Assembly (NCBI GenBank): GCA_961205875.1
Contig: OY540818.1
Location: 12,994,761 to 13,058,760, forward strand
Length of the DNA stretch: 64,000 bases
Reading direction: 5' to 3'
Source: Sialis fuliginosa
Taxonomy: Eukaryota > Arthropoda > Insecta > Megaloptera > Sialidae
A program made the position numbers and the translations under genes. The notes beneath the pieces were generated by a model that did not search any database, was not told the origin of the DNA, and saw nothing but the letters and a program-made list of their open reading frames with translations. Shown here piece after piece: positions 25,872 through 39,056 of the stretch; positions within the stretch are counted from its first letter, which is position 1; every line of letters starts with the position of its first letter.

Positions 25872-26925
25872 CAGTGGTGTCTCTAGGGAGAGTGGCACTC
25901 GGGGCGGAAATCGAGAGTTACCCCCCCCCCCCCCCACCGCCAAAAAAGTAAATAAGTTTTATTTTTATCACCCCTATAATTTTTTAACGACAGAAAAAAT
26001 AATAATTCTTTTATATCGTTATCACACTCCTTATAGACTTTCAATGACAACATTTTACTCCCTGGGATCTTAAAATAACCAAAAAATAAGATAACTAGGG
26101 TTTATTTCTTAAGGGCGGGGTAAGGTTTTAAAAAATTTTTTTTGAATTTTTTTTTAACTGAATGCATAATATTTCAAGAATATTGTGTCTAAATTTCAAG
26201 TCGATTGGAGCAAAATTGACGAAGTTATGAGTATTTTTATATCTGGCGGATTTTTATACCTACCCGAGCGCGCTATTGTTTTTTTTAGTGTTCAAAACTT
26301 TAAAGCGTTTTCCCCACAACTCACTTTTTCAAAGTCGGTGCCCCTCATAACGTCAAAACTACTGCACCGATCCTTTTGAAATTTTGAACACTATTTCTGT
26401 ACATGATTTACGAGGTAACGCTGGAGAGTTTTTTTCAAATTTGTTAATAATTTTTATTTTACAATAACAAATTAGCCGATTTTTTCGCAAAAAATCGCGT
26501 TTTTCGCTTCAAAATGTTCCAAAAAAGTGAAAAAACTAAATTTCGAAAAACCCTCCCAGCGTTACCTGGGGAAAACTATTATCTAACGAATGAACTTTGA
26601 TTTTTTGATTTCGGATGATCCAGCACAAAATTATGAGGGGCACCGTAATTCTACTTTTTTCCGAGAGACGTCCGAATAATTGCTGCCATTGCCGTATTTT
26701 TTAATATTTCTTCGTGAAAATTTTATACAACATTCTTCGAATGTCATTCTTTAATGTACCATTGGTTTTAATAAAGAGATTTTAACTGGGTCGTCACAAA
26801 AAATTCACAAAAACATGCCTTTTTTTGTACGAATTAACCTTACCCCGCCCTTAATATAATACACGGGTTTCACCCTTTTGAGAGTGAACCCCTGAGCGGT
26901 CTGCCCCCCCTTAGCGACGCCACTG
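25872..26925. mobile_element. hAT-like element A, interrupted by a nested element
   Basis: The left end is CAGTGGTGTCTCTAGGG and the right end CCCTTAGCGACGCCACTG. They are flanked by GGTAGTCG (25864-25871) and GGTAGTCA (26926-26933), 7 of 8 identical. After the left end come ATCGAGAG and a 15-base C run. Without the nested 738-bp insert and one TTAA copy it is 312 bp, exactly the length of element B at 29870, to which it is homologous in the same orientation. Confidence 0.88.
26113..26850. mobile_element. TTAA-flanked element nested in hAT element A
   Basis: The termini GGGCGGGGTAAGGTT and AACCTTACCCCGCCC are inverted repeats, flanked on both sides by TTAA (26109-26112 and 26851-26854). TTAA duplication is the hallmark of piggyBac-type integration, although these termini start with GGG rather than the CCC I recall for piggyBac. 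The interior has a second inverted pair (AGGTAACGCTGGAGAG at about 26412, CTCCCAGCGTTACCT at about 26556) and no transposase ORF. Confidence 0.82.
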
Positions 26926-27120
26926 GGTAGTCAATATCTTCTTCCGGCCTCCGCCGAAAATACTCGTGAACGCATATTTCAATTAGAATGGAAAGCGTAT
27001 ATGTCTCGGATGGTCAACAACAAAGGGTCATGAGATAAACAGATTTAGATAAGAGCACTGGTAGGTAATTGTCCGGGCCCGCTGCCACCCACGCACGGTG
27101 AAGAGGTACGTGGACCTCAT

Positions 27121-27495
27121 ATGTCACAAAGACATGTCAGCGGAGCAGGGAGACGTGAGCGCATGTTAAACGCATCTGTAAGTGGGCATATCACGACGTT
27201 TTATGTTTGTGTAATTGAACATTTGTTGGACATTAACAGAAGTTATGTATTCATGGAAAAAATACACACGTATGAAATATATGTTGTCGTCGTGGAGCTG
27301 CATCTGGGCTATTTGTTATTGTTTTTGTTATTTATGACTTTTGCAGTTGTGGTTCGTGAGAAAAATTTATGGGGTTTGAAAAAATACAGGTCATCTCATA
27401 CGCGATTAAAAAAGAAAATGGACTTGACTTATTGTGAAACTTGTAATAAAAACATTTATTTGAACAATGAATTACAATTTTGTGTAGCTAATTGA
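27121..27495 (+). CDS. Doubtful 124-codon ORF
   Basis: An open frame starting in a GC-richer patch (27060-27190), with a central hydrophobic stretch (about residues 53-77) and a C-terminal CETC. No family is recognised. A donor-like GTAAGTG lies at 27179 inside the frame, so the GC-richer patch might instead be a first exon of an unseen transcript. Listed only because its length and composition exceed its neighbours'. Confidence 0.15.
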   Translation: MSQRHVSGAGRRERMLNASVSGHITTFYVCVIEHLLDINRSYVFMEKIHTYEIYVVVVELHLGYLLLFLLFMTFAVVVREKNLWGLKKYRSSHTRLKKKMDLTYCETCNKNIYLNNELQFCVAN

Positions 27496-27879
27496 AAAGT
27501 AGTTGGAACATTCTGTATTACCGATATAGACAGCATGGTTGTTTTAAACACCAATAGATGTCGACACAAATAGTTTAAATTGTGATTGGTTAAAATTGTT
27601 AATATGTCTGGCATATTTTAAATTTAACTTTCTTTAGATAAACTACAAATTTTAGTATGAATATATAGTAGTATATGAATACCTACCTATTTTAGAGCTG
27701 CAAAATTTGAACAGAAAAAGTTATATTTTAGAAATAATAAGAGGCGATGAAAAACGGTCGCAAAAAATATTTTATATTTTTTTGGAGAAAACTTCGCTAT
27801 TAAAGAATAAACATTATTGAATCGATAACTCAGTTGTAAGTCTGGGACTACATGCATTTGTTTTTTCCTTAGGCATTGC

Positions 27880-28167
27880 CAGTGGTGTAGCGAAGGTATA
27901 TGGTGTTCAGGGGAAAAAAAATCATATTTTTTATATTAATTGAGTGAAAACCTTCTACTCCCTTCTTCAAAAAAATATATTTTTATTACTATGATAATAA
28001 CAAACCCGTTTAAAAATGTAATAAACGAACAATTTAGTATAGAAATACATTATTTATTTACTTTCATAAAATGCAATCATATTGAGAATGAGATAAAATT
28101 TCGGCCCCCTTCTGTTTGGTGCCAACGAGCAATTGACCCTAGTCCAACCTCCATTGCTTTGCTGCTG
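27880..28167. mobile_element. hAT-like MITE with perfect 8-bp duplication
   Basis: The 288-bp element starts CAGTGGTGTAGCGAAGG and ends CCATTGCTTTGCTGCTG. It is flanked by identical GGCATTGC copies (27872-27879 and 28168-28175). The terminal repeats are degenerate, but the perfect 8-bp duplication and the CAG...CTG ends indicate a hAT-superfamily insertion. The ORFs that cross it are not genes. Confidence 0.8.
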
Positions 28168-28175
28168 GGCATTGC

Positions 28176-29861
28176 ATAAAGTAATTTTTAGAACTAAAAA
28201 ATCCTGTATATAAGTATTAAAATGAAATAAAACGAAAAAATTAAAACATATCATTTATTGTAAAACGTTGATAAAATTCGATCAGTATTACAAAATATAC
28301 AAATATTATACATTACACCAAATGAAAATATGTTAAATTATTTCTTTATCGTAAACAACTATATTGTTTTCTAACACTATTAAAATATTTACTGTTATTT
28401 ACATTTATATATTTATAACTGTATTATACACATGTTTCGAAAAACAATTAAACTAGAATTGTATTGGTAACCATTTTTGACTAACAAACATCTAATGTTA
28501 TTTCACTATTTATGTATATAAATTTTTCTTAAGATTTTATAACTTAACTATAATATTGTTAAGCGATTTTCGCTCAGGAAGTTTTATTTTAGTAAAGCTT
28601 AACATTGTCGAATCTGTAAGTAAAAATTACCAAATAATTAAAACGACAGCATTTATTATTATAAATACAATCAGAGATATAAATTTGTATATTATTGAAA
28701 ACTATGGTTGTTTTTATATTATTGTATATTTACAAGACTTTTTTCTTTAAGATATTTGTGAATAAATAGAAGTAAATTCAATTCTGGTATTAAAATCATG
28801 TTGATCATGAATTTATGGCTGTATTGGAACACATGTAACGTTATATATAAAATTAAATTATAAAAATATATTAATCTATATACTAAACTCGATGTTTTTT
28901 CTTTATTAAATTGTTCAAAAATAGTATTGAGGAAGAAATAATTTTAAATAGCACTACATTTTATAGTTTTAATTGAAGCATTAAAACATTTTACAAATAT
29001 AGTTTGAAAGCACACATTTAAATCTTTTGGCACTTTAATAAACCAATTAAAATTAAAAAATATATATATTTAAACAAACAATATATATTATTAATAAAAT
29101 AAAATATTAGATAGCCGACGTTGAATCTAGAATTAGGGTAACAAATATTAAAGTAAAATGAAGAATCTTGTAACTCGTGAGTAAATAAAATATACCTATT
29201 TGTTTTTTTATTTTAATTTAAACTAATATTAACACAAGGAATCTTCATTAAAATATTCGATCTTGATTCTTTTTTAATATTATTAATATTAAAATATAAG
29301 TAGGAACAATAGTAAGAATTTTCTTTATATTAAATATATTTTATAACATAAATATGTATATGGAATTTAATTTAATTGAAATATAATACACTAAAATCCA
29401 ATTTTAATATTTGAGAAATTTTATAAAAATATCAGTAGCAATCAGTAGAAAAATAATTTTACAATTTTTAATACTGATATAAAAACATGTCTTAGTGACA
29501 AATTTTATTTATTTGCTAAACAACAAAATTTAAACATACATTTATCAATAGCAGATTAAAATGTAAAATATATACTGTTATGGATATATCAAGTACGAAA
29601 TAAATATAAAAACACAGATTTATTTTATAGATAAACAATGTAGTCAATATTTTAATAAGTGAATTTATGTTCGGAGACTTTAATGCGTGGGTACGAAACA
29701 TACAGGCTTGGATTTATAACTTATTCATCAACGTTTGACCTATCTGTGTCCACCTGTTTATTTGAAGGTATTTGTTGATTGAGAATTTGAGAGTATTGTT
29801 GTTTATCATGATAAAAAACAAATGCAGCTTTATTTGGTAATATCCATTTAACATAAATATA
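28176..29861. other. Gene-free AT-rich stretch
   Basis: Very AT-rich with many short runs of A, T and TA. No ORF, RNA gene or transposon end was recognised. Confidence 0.5.
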
Positions 29862-29869
29862 AGTACTCT

Positions 29870-30181
29870 CAGTGGCGTCGCTAGCTCCCCCCCCCCTCCC
29901 TGCGGTGACACCCGGGGCAGAAATCGAGAGTGTCACCCTACCCAAAAAAAGTAAACAGGTTTTATTTTTATTAACAAGTCGTTAAAAAATCACAGGGGTT
30001 ATTTAAAAAAAATGGATGGTTATTACACCCCTTATAGACTTTCAATGACCAAGTATTTTTTTTGACAAACTTACTCCTTGGAAGCTTAAAATAATCAAAA
30101 AAAGAAGTATTTTTTTAACATATTATACGGGTGTCATCCGGGGCGAAACTCCTCGCCCTTTGTCCCTTAGCGACGCCACTG
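29870..30181. mobile_element. hAT-like element B (uninterrupted, 312 bp)
   Basis: The left end is CAGTGGCGTCGCTAGC with a C run, the right end CCCTTAGCGACGCCACTG. It is flanked by AGTACTCT (29862-29869) and GGCACTCT (30182-30189), 6 of 8 identical. It shares ATCGAGAG, CACCCCTTATAGACTTTC and CTTAAAATAA segments with element A. It keeps an unfilled TTAA where A has its nested insertion. Confidence 0.85.
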
Positions 30182-30727
30182 GGCACTCTTAAACTGAATC
30201 AGTGGAAAGTTACAAGTATGCATTACTGTCACTGATTGAATCAGTAAAAGATATAGAATGTAGTATTTTATTATGTATTCAAAAAACCTTTTTTCTGCAT
30301 TGTTAAACGCTGAAAGGTTAAAATATATTTTTGTTTATATTATATATTTTTTTGCTGATATATGAAGTAAGTATATCTATTTCTAGCTATTTTGTACGTT
30401 TTTGCGTCTAGCATACCTGTACAAAAATGAAATAGAAAATATTATTAGTTTTTAAAGATAAATGTAGGTACCTATAATAAAATTTGTATAAAATATTATT
30501 AGAATCTGATATTATTAAATTTTAAATACAATTTCTAACTAACATGTGCTAGGTAGTTTGTATGTGCATTAAATGTTTGAATCTATATACAGTTTACACC
30601 TACCTATGTAATAAATATGTTAAAATAAATTCATATTCAGAAAAAAATGCGGCATGTATATTGTGAATGGGTGATTTGAATGCATGGCTAGATAACTCAT
30701 CTGATTATTCATTGTGGGTACAAATGT

Positions 30728-30880
30728 AATTGTAGCACGGACAACCCCGCGGCTCGGGCGTGGCAAAAACCGAGGTCCTACGTTCGAATCCCTGCCGTTT
30801 TAATATGAAGGCCACGCGAAACCAGTTCGACAACCAAGAGACATCAATTATGATCTAGACGTTTAGTTAATGTTGTATGT
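30728..30880 (+). mobile_element. Probable tRNA-derived SINE fragment
   Basis: A GC-rich island contains GGCTCGGGCGTGGC and the B-box-like GTTCGAATCCC at 30782-30792, followed by about 90 bp ending in AT-rich sequence. The pattern fits the tRNA-related head of a SINE, but no intact cloverleaf could be drawn. The consensus family is unknown to me. Confidence 0.4.
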
Positions 30881-33800
30881 ATTGCAATTATTAGTATAAT
30901 AAACTATCTATTAAATAATTATAACACAATCGCATAGCTAGAGGATAGTCAATAAGTATAAACATGGATCTATTTATGGATGCAAAAATATTATTAGCAT
31001 AAACGTTTGCTAGGTACGTTTTTATTGTTTATAATACTATGTTTTGTAGACTTTATTAAATAAGGTTTATTAGTATTGATGTATTTTAAATAACATTCAA
31101 GTTAACAATATTTTAAAAAGTATGTACCTACATAATTTTAAAAACTATACATATTAATGCAAAAGAAAAGATATTAATTTTGAAATTTGTTAAAAATTTT
31201 GTTGAGGTATTTAAAAATAATTAATTGTAGTATATTTTATGCTTACTTGGTTAATATTTGTCATATTATCCATATTAATATATGCAAGTTTTTATAATAT
31301 GTATTATGTATAGCAAGTGTTATAATTTTTTATGTTTACATGTATATTTTTTGACGTCACAGTATGTGACGATTCTGTGAAGTATGTTGTACCTGTCCGA
31401 CTGGTTCTTTTGCAATTAATTTATTTTTATAATTAAAACACACATCACCCCTCCTCGTTAGCGGTTATTTATTAATTTTACCTTTTAACACCTATTACTT
31501 GTACCGAAATACAAAAGTGACTTAATGACACTATAACACTATAATTATGATTTATAATTTTACGAGTAAATTCTAAACGATAGTGAAATTTATTTAAAAA
31601 CTGGTGGATAAATTTCGGAGGGAATATGACTGGTGATCTATTTTAATTAAAATTGAATGCACTACAAAAAATCTATTTAAATAATATTTCTTGAAAAAAC
31701 TTGAAAAAATAACTATTTTGAGATATCACCCCTTCCCCTTATACATGATTTTGAATGATTTTTAAATGGAACCGTCCTCTAGCTGGACCCAACCAACCAA
31801 GTTTCATTATTATAGGTTTAGTGGTTCATAACTTATGCGTGTGACAAGGATTCAGGGGACAGACACCGAAAAAAGTTTTTGTCTTGACCTTAAAATTTTG
31901 AAATTGAAAGGAAAATAATGAACATACGAAAAACAGCTTCAAGTAAATTATTTAATAACAAATGAAAAATTAAAGTTCTTAACGTCCGGCAGTTCATCTA
32001 GTAATGTAATAGTAAATAAAAAATACACAAGTATCTTTAGTTAATTATTATCTGAAGTAAAAAAAAATCGATCCATAAATAAAATCCAGTCGAGGCGTGT
32101 TATAAATATACCCAAAGCTTGCTGCGTTTTTTCACAGATGTTTGAGATTGTACAAAAGGATTAATGCGTACATAGAGACGTATTTGGACATAGATAAGGC
32201 ACGCGAGTTGTAAGAATTTTTTAATTAAACAAATACCCACGATTAAGTTTTATATCAGTGCTATTAAAAATGTATCTGTAACAATTTGCGGACAAAACAA
32301 GCACTGCAGACGGAGAAAGTGCTCCAAATGATGCCCGTTTCCATTTATGGAATAATATATATATACAATATATATATTATAATTTGCAAATGTATTACTT
32401 AAGCATGTTTGTATACGTATTTATTTACTTATCAAGATTTTCAAAATAAAATATATTGAAATATAATATTCGAATCTAGATTCACAAATCGATTGTGAAA
32501 ATTAATTTAACAAGCATTGTTGAGTTTTTTAATGCAATTGCGGAAAAACGAATAAGTAAAGAAAGTTTTATACATCGGTAGATTTTATATACTTTTTATT
32601 ATTTTATTTTGTTATTAAAGTTTTTTTGATAATGTCGATTAAAGAAAAATTAAAAATTACTAAAATGATATTTGTTGGCTATAATAAAATATAATATTAT
32701 AACAAAATTATTTTGGTTTTTTATTAAAACGGCCCGCAATAAAAACCTTGTCTAGGGCCCCTGGAAGAAATTATAAAAAAGTAATTCAGCATTTAACCTT
32801 TCGATTGATTAAATCATTTGATAAATGAATTTCCGTGTATTTGTTTATTAGTTCTGTTGTTATAATTAAATTAATATATTAGTATATTGAATTGCATGAT
32901 CACATATGACGCGTCAAGTAATTAAAATTACAAAAGAATTGATATTTCACGCCTTCTTGAAGCTAATTAATCAATGCTGGTATTTACAATAGATTTTTTC
33001 CTTCTCATATACTATTTTATATATATGAGATATTTATATGAATATGTTTATGTAGGTTTATGTATAATAAAATTGTTGAATGATGATTTTTCATTTTGAA
33101 ATTGATAAATTAGTATAGTATTGAAGAGTAAAGGTCATTTGTGCTTACTAGCTTTACATCTTAATTTTATGTAATTATCGGATTAGTACATATGTGAATA
33201 AATTAGAAAGAGAAAGAAAGGAAGAGTATAATATGTTTTTAAACTATATAGTGAGGTTCGAATTTAAGTGTTATGTGATATATGAAATTTTTAGTTGAAT
33301 TTTACTAATTATAAGAAAGTCTTACCAATTAAATTTTTGTTAAAAATGCAATTAATAAAAAATGTGTGGAAAAGATTGATTATTTAGAAGAAAAACAAGA
33401 ATACTCAGATATAAATAGTTTATATCGTTTAAGTGTATATTATTTTTTTTTTTTCAAATAGAAAATAATATAAAAATAGTTTTAAAATTAATATAGAATT
33501 TTTTTTATACGTTAAATTAAGATCAATTCTATGATATAGTCACAGTAGATTGTGTGTGGGCAAATTAAAATGTATCAATAATTATACTTTACATTATAAT
33601 AGTCAACGTCAAATAAAAATAATATATACAAATCGTAAAATGTATGATGAAACTCGTCCGATGTCAATAGGATTAACGGATTATGTTTAAATTGACGATT
33701 AACATATGTATGCAGTATATATTTTAATGTAGATTGCGAAACTGTAACATGTTTTACATGATATCTTGTGAATTTTACTGAGAAAATGTATGTAATGTGA

Positions 33801-34648
33801 TTTTTCCATGTTAGAAAACAATTCTTAGTTCAATTAAGATGTATAACTATGTTAATTAACTAACCATTTAATCTACAATTACTACGAAATTTATTTACAT
33901 GCTTTAAAAAATGATCAATAATTTCTAAATAAGAAAATACGTTTTTGTAAATTTTCGTATTATAAAAAAAGTATAGAATAATATTAGAAGAATGTAGGCG
34001 ACGTCGCATACTAAAGAATATTTTTCAAAGGGTCCAAACTATAGTTGTGTCACTATTGGCTGATTTATAATTGACTATTTTAGCATTAGAAAATGATAAC
34101 ACGAATCAACACATATGATTGTGCGATTCAACAGTTTTAGCCAATGTATGAACCATTCTATTTTTACTTTATCAACTTTTAGATAGCGCTGCCAACGTAA
34201 TAGATAATATAGTGTGCATTCAGTTAAACTATTCAATTTTTATATTGATTAAATTTTGGTTTTGAAATTTAATTACTTATATTACATGCATACGAAATCG
34301 TATGCATATACTTAAATAACATATGTATCCGTTTTTATATAAAAAAAGTAAAAATGTGTAATGAACCGTAATGTAAGAATTGCAGCTAGCTTCATTCAGA
34401 ATAACTGAACGCACATTAATGTTAAATTACAAAAGTTTAATTTCCGTTTCCTGAGAAACATTTAATATTGTGAAATACTATAATATTGATATATTTTAAA
34501 TAAGATATTACTTGGTTAGGTGATAATATGATTTTTGTACATTAAATAGTGAGTCTGGAATCACAAAATATCAGTACAAAAATAAAAATGTAATTCTGTA
34601 CTGCTGAGTATGTTTAATTAATACTGAGTTATTGACTTTAACTAAGTT
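30881..34648. other. Gene-free stretch with scattered repeat debris
   Basis: AT-rich sequence. Around 31720-31870 there is debris of a common arthropod repeat (CCAACCAAGTTTCATTATTA, then AGTGGTTCATAACTTATGCG). No ORF with a recognisable family was seen. Confidence 0.45.
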
Positions 34649-34720
34649 GGCTCGTTGGTCTAGGGGTATGATTCTCGCTTCGGGTGCGAGAGGTCCCGGG
34701 TTCAAATCCCGGACGAGCCC
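34649..34720 (+). tRNA. tRNA-Pro (anticodon CGG)
   Basis: A 72-nt cloverleaf. Acceptor stem GGCTCGT pairs with ACGAGCC, the A box is TGGTCTAGGGG, and the anticodon stem CTCGC/GCGAG encloses loop TTCGGGT with anticodon CGG. The T arm CCGGG-TTCAAAT-CCCGG carries the B box GGTTCAAATCC, and the discriminator base is C. There is no intron. A T5 run at 34731-34735 is a plausible RNA polymerase III stop. It reads CCG codons. Confidence 0.96.
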
Positions 34721-37700
34721 GTGTTGATTACTTTTTACGAAAAAGTACGAAATTACATGCAATATGAATTTTTTAGGGACTAGTGAATTAAACTAATGTA
34801 AAAAGCAATCAAGTGGATTTTGCAGACCTATTCAATATCAGTAATTGTAATCGAAAAAAACTAACTAATTTTGTATTTATAGTATGCTAAAAAGTTAATT
34901 TATAAAAAAGAGAAATAAAAAATGAACATAAACAAAAAAGTCAAGTAAATTCTGAATAAAGTGGACAAGAGCAACTTTTAAGTAAAACACGAGCATTAAA
35001 TAATACATTAACTATTTAATTTACAGTTAATTATACATATCTCAGAAAATCTTTATCGTAGTAGTAAAAAATAATATTTTTAAAGATGAAATACATTTCA
35101 AAATATCATACTAAAAAAAGTTGAAAATATAAATTTTAATATTAGTGTAATATATTTTGTTCCTACTGCTTTTGTGCAAAGCTGTATTTTATTCGTAAAA
35201 TAAATTCTCACTTTATCATCCAGATATGTACCAAGTCTTAAGTGCATATTTTGGATCCTCTTTATATTTTAACTTATTTAAAAAACGAAATAATGTAATT
35301 TTTCTTACAACGAATGAATATTTTATAGTACCAAATGACCCACAATATTTTTTTGTTTAAAATTTGATATAGGCAATAAAGAACAGATAAAATGTTGGCA
35401 TGGCTTATGGCTTACATATTTTTCAGTTATGTTAACATAATTAAGACATTTTAAATTCATTTAGATATCGTTAATTGCGTTTTTATTATTCAAGTGAAAA
35501 AATAAAAACCATTTTTGAACATGCTTCACTAATGTAAGTACAGATTTTTGTGTGTTATCTTAATTGAATTTTAAAAGTAGCCTGTACAGAAAAAAAGGAA
35601 ACAAACGCGTTCGTCGCTGAACCAAGTGAGTTTTCTGTGAATGTAGCTTTGACCATAAACGATGCCTTAATTTTAAATGGGTAACGTGAAAGTCTTTTTA
35701 ACATTTCAAATCATAAAAATTTAAACATTTGGTAATTTACTACCCCGTAATAAACTGGGAAAGTTGAATTGTTTACTGAATAATCAAAGTTTCTTTTATT
35801 GTTTTTAAGTGCTTTTTGCTTACGGCGTTCATCAGACGAGCAAACGATCGGTTGGTTGATATGTATTTAACAAAGGTAAAGATAGTAAGATATTAATAGT
35901 TATATGAATAATGAGTGAAAGAGAATGAAAGAGAGAGATGAAAAGTGTAAAAAGATACATAGAGACAGATAAGATGATAAAGAGAGTGAAAATAAAATAG
36001 TTTCCATCATGAGTAATAAAATAATTAAGTAAACGATGAATAATTAAAATAAAAAGAAAGAAAGAAAAGAAAAGAAAAGAAAGAAAGGTGCGATAAAAAA
36101 TTAAAAGGCAGAAAGATAAGTGTGTACAAATGGTTTGATAAAAAATAGAAATAAATCAAAGAAAAAATAAAATATTTTAGGACATATTATAGAGTTCGTA
36201 TATTTTTTTACCGAGTAGAATTTTTATTTAGTTAATTCATCATTAATTATTTTATTTTACTACAAAAAAAAATAAAAGGAAAAAATAACATCCAAATATA
36301 ATATTTAATTTTAAAACAGCAATTCGATACATACGTTCTATATGTCATTAAACCGTCATTTGTTATTTTCTATATTGGCAAACTTGCACAGTCAAACGAT
36401 TGCCGCTATTTTTGCAACACCCGGAAGAAGTTGTCGCGCGTATTAAAACGAGAGCAAATCTTTGAGCGTAGTCGGTGCGGAATGTATAGGAAGTGACAGT
36501 GTTATAGACCTACGCGTTGCCGTTCAAAATTTTAAAACGATGTTTATACATGCACGTAAAAAGAATAAAGCCCACGTCGATATTTTGTTGTAGAGCACAT
36601 GTTCATACTAACAGGGGTGTATTGAAGGGCTTGAATATAAATATAATAATAATAATAATTATTTATTTCAATCTTAATATGAAATTATATTTGTTTTATA
36701 TTTTTTAATGATATTCCACTCAATGTTTTATCAATATCTAAGAGCTTTGATGATTATTTCCTTTTTTAATGGTAAATACAGAACATTTATTAAGAATATT
36801 AGGTGCCAATACGAAAATATTTTAATTATAAATCAAGATTTCAACAGAATTATAATGATGGATGTTTGTCTGTCTAAAGTTAAAACACTGATATTTACAA
36901 ACATTAAATTATAAAATTAAAGTTTTTGGATTGTTTAAATTGATTTTTTATGCTGGCCATATTTAATTTTTGCTTCTCAAACAAAATTTATTTCGTGTAA
37001 AAATAAAATAAATTTTGAATACAGCACTGCCGAGGTTCTATACTTAAGTTCCTATATATATATCTTCTACAATATACACACTTATCTAAACCAGTTATCA
37101 ATTGGCTGTTTTTATGAATATAATGAGACACATAAATACTTGTTTACTTGCATTGAATATTAAGTTTAGAAGCGTACGAAATTATTTTGATTGACGATGT
37201 GGCAAGTACGATATTACTAGAGAATGTATCTCTAAATGTTCTCATTAAATTATGTTTGTAAAGGTTTACAAGCCCTATAAATTGCTCGTTCATATATCAA
37301 CGTTTAACATTTCCCCCAAGTAGCTTTTCAATTCACCTTTCAAAATAAATCAATCATTTTAAGAAGAAGAAAAAATAGATTAAGAAAATGAAGAAGAAAA
37401 GAGCTATTTATCATGACTCATAGCTGTTTTTTTTACTTCCATGTTCCGAAGAAAATGGAAGTATTGTAATACCGTCGAAAAATGATGTCCGAGATATTTT
37501 TTTATTTTTCAGTTTTAATTAGAAGTATATATCTATCGTTGTTGAATAAGTTATCTTTATGATTGTTATTGACATATTTATTAAAATTCAAAATATCAAT
37601 TTCTTTAATACACTCTACCTCATTATATTTCTACACCCATAAGTCCTCCCATATTGAAATATTGTATATAGTAAAAGCGACTACATCTGTACTATCTATT

Positions 37701-39056
37701 ATCAAAATAAAACAGTTAATATTTTTTTTATGACAGACCAAGATACCAGAATTAACTATAAAATACTGAACTAGGATAATTATATAAACCGGTTCATTTT
37801 CATTTCAAAAGTAATAAATAACGTTTTATGAGATTCTTATCAATAATCGTGAAACAAATTACTCGCGAACTGTGTTTTGAATAGTAATAACAAACAAACA
37901 TTCATTTGAATATGCCTATACTAAGGCCAGTATGCAATACTATATTTACAGTTGTCATAACATCAATGAATAAATTTGCAAACTAATTTCTGCCACTGAT
38001 ATTTTTAATTTAATTTTGAAGTTCATTCACTTTATGGTAGGTACATCAATTGCTTGATTTGATGTCTTTTAAAACACCTAAGGGGAAGCAAGAATCCTAC
38101 TCTTGTTTGTGGAAATTCGTTGAAAATTAAAACTTAAATTATTCACAATCCATATTAAAGTTGCTACTGTTATAAACATTGCTTGTTGGATTTAAGTGTA
38201 ATTTTTAATTTCAATTAGGTTGTTTAAAATTTATATATTATTTTTAAATAAATTTGTTTTTTACATTTGCACATTGTATATATCACATATCACAAAATAT
38301 GTAATTACATATTATTAGATAACAGCCTTTTCGATTAATAGAAACATAATAATTAATTTTACTGTCTAACAGCTCATCTTACATAAGTCGGTTGTTAACA
38401 GTTTGCAGTTAAATTTGATAATTTACTTTAATTAATTTTAATTGAATCATGGTTATTAGCAATATTTGAAGATATCTCATCAGTTCTATTTTTCAAAAGA
38501 GGTAACTTTACTAATTAAAAAATTACGAAACATTGATCTAGTTTTTATAATATTTCTATAATTGATGTGTGTGGTCGACTGAGACTGTGACAAGTCTGTT
38601 TGCATATTTATAATGAGTGTCCACAGTCTAACCGTCGTTGTACCTGAAGACACCTGTTGGACTTTCTTCTTTGATTTCACTTTTCGCGATGATCTTGTTT
38701 ATATATTGTACTACAGAGAAAGATGAAACCAATATATTTATTTAGTGTCTATGCTGCTCTCTATTCCTCTCGCTCCGTTGCGTTTTATGATGTCTCTTTA
38801 GGCGCTCAGAGCAGGGTGTGGCTGCACATAACGACAAATACCTCGCAGCGGTATGAAGTACAATATAAAAATATAAGTTAATTAACTCTTTCCTGATATC
38901 GACTGTTTTGCTCTAGATTCTTTATTTGATGTATGGTTTTTCAAACTTTATGAATGTTCTATTATTTCGAGACATATAACTACAACTAATTAGGCGTTGA
39001 TTGATAGGAATACAAAAGAACATTTGATTTAATTTTATAAATGTTTGTAGCAATAA
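34721..39056. other. Gene-free stretch downstream of the hamlet-like gene
   Basis: AT-rich, with an A/G-rich simple repeat around 36050-36090. GC-richer patches lie at about 36410-36540 and 38745-38870. The 38.7-kb patch could be 3' UTR or a downstream regulatory part of the minus-strand zinc-finger gene. No coding region could be supported. Confidence 0.4.
36050..36090. repeat. GAAA-type microsatellite
   Basis: A run of AAAG and AAAAG units within an A/G-rich zone extending over about 35900-36180. Confidence 0.8.
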
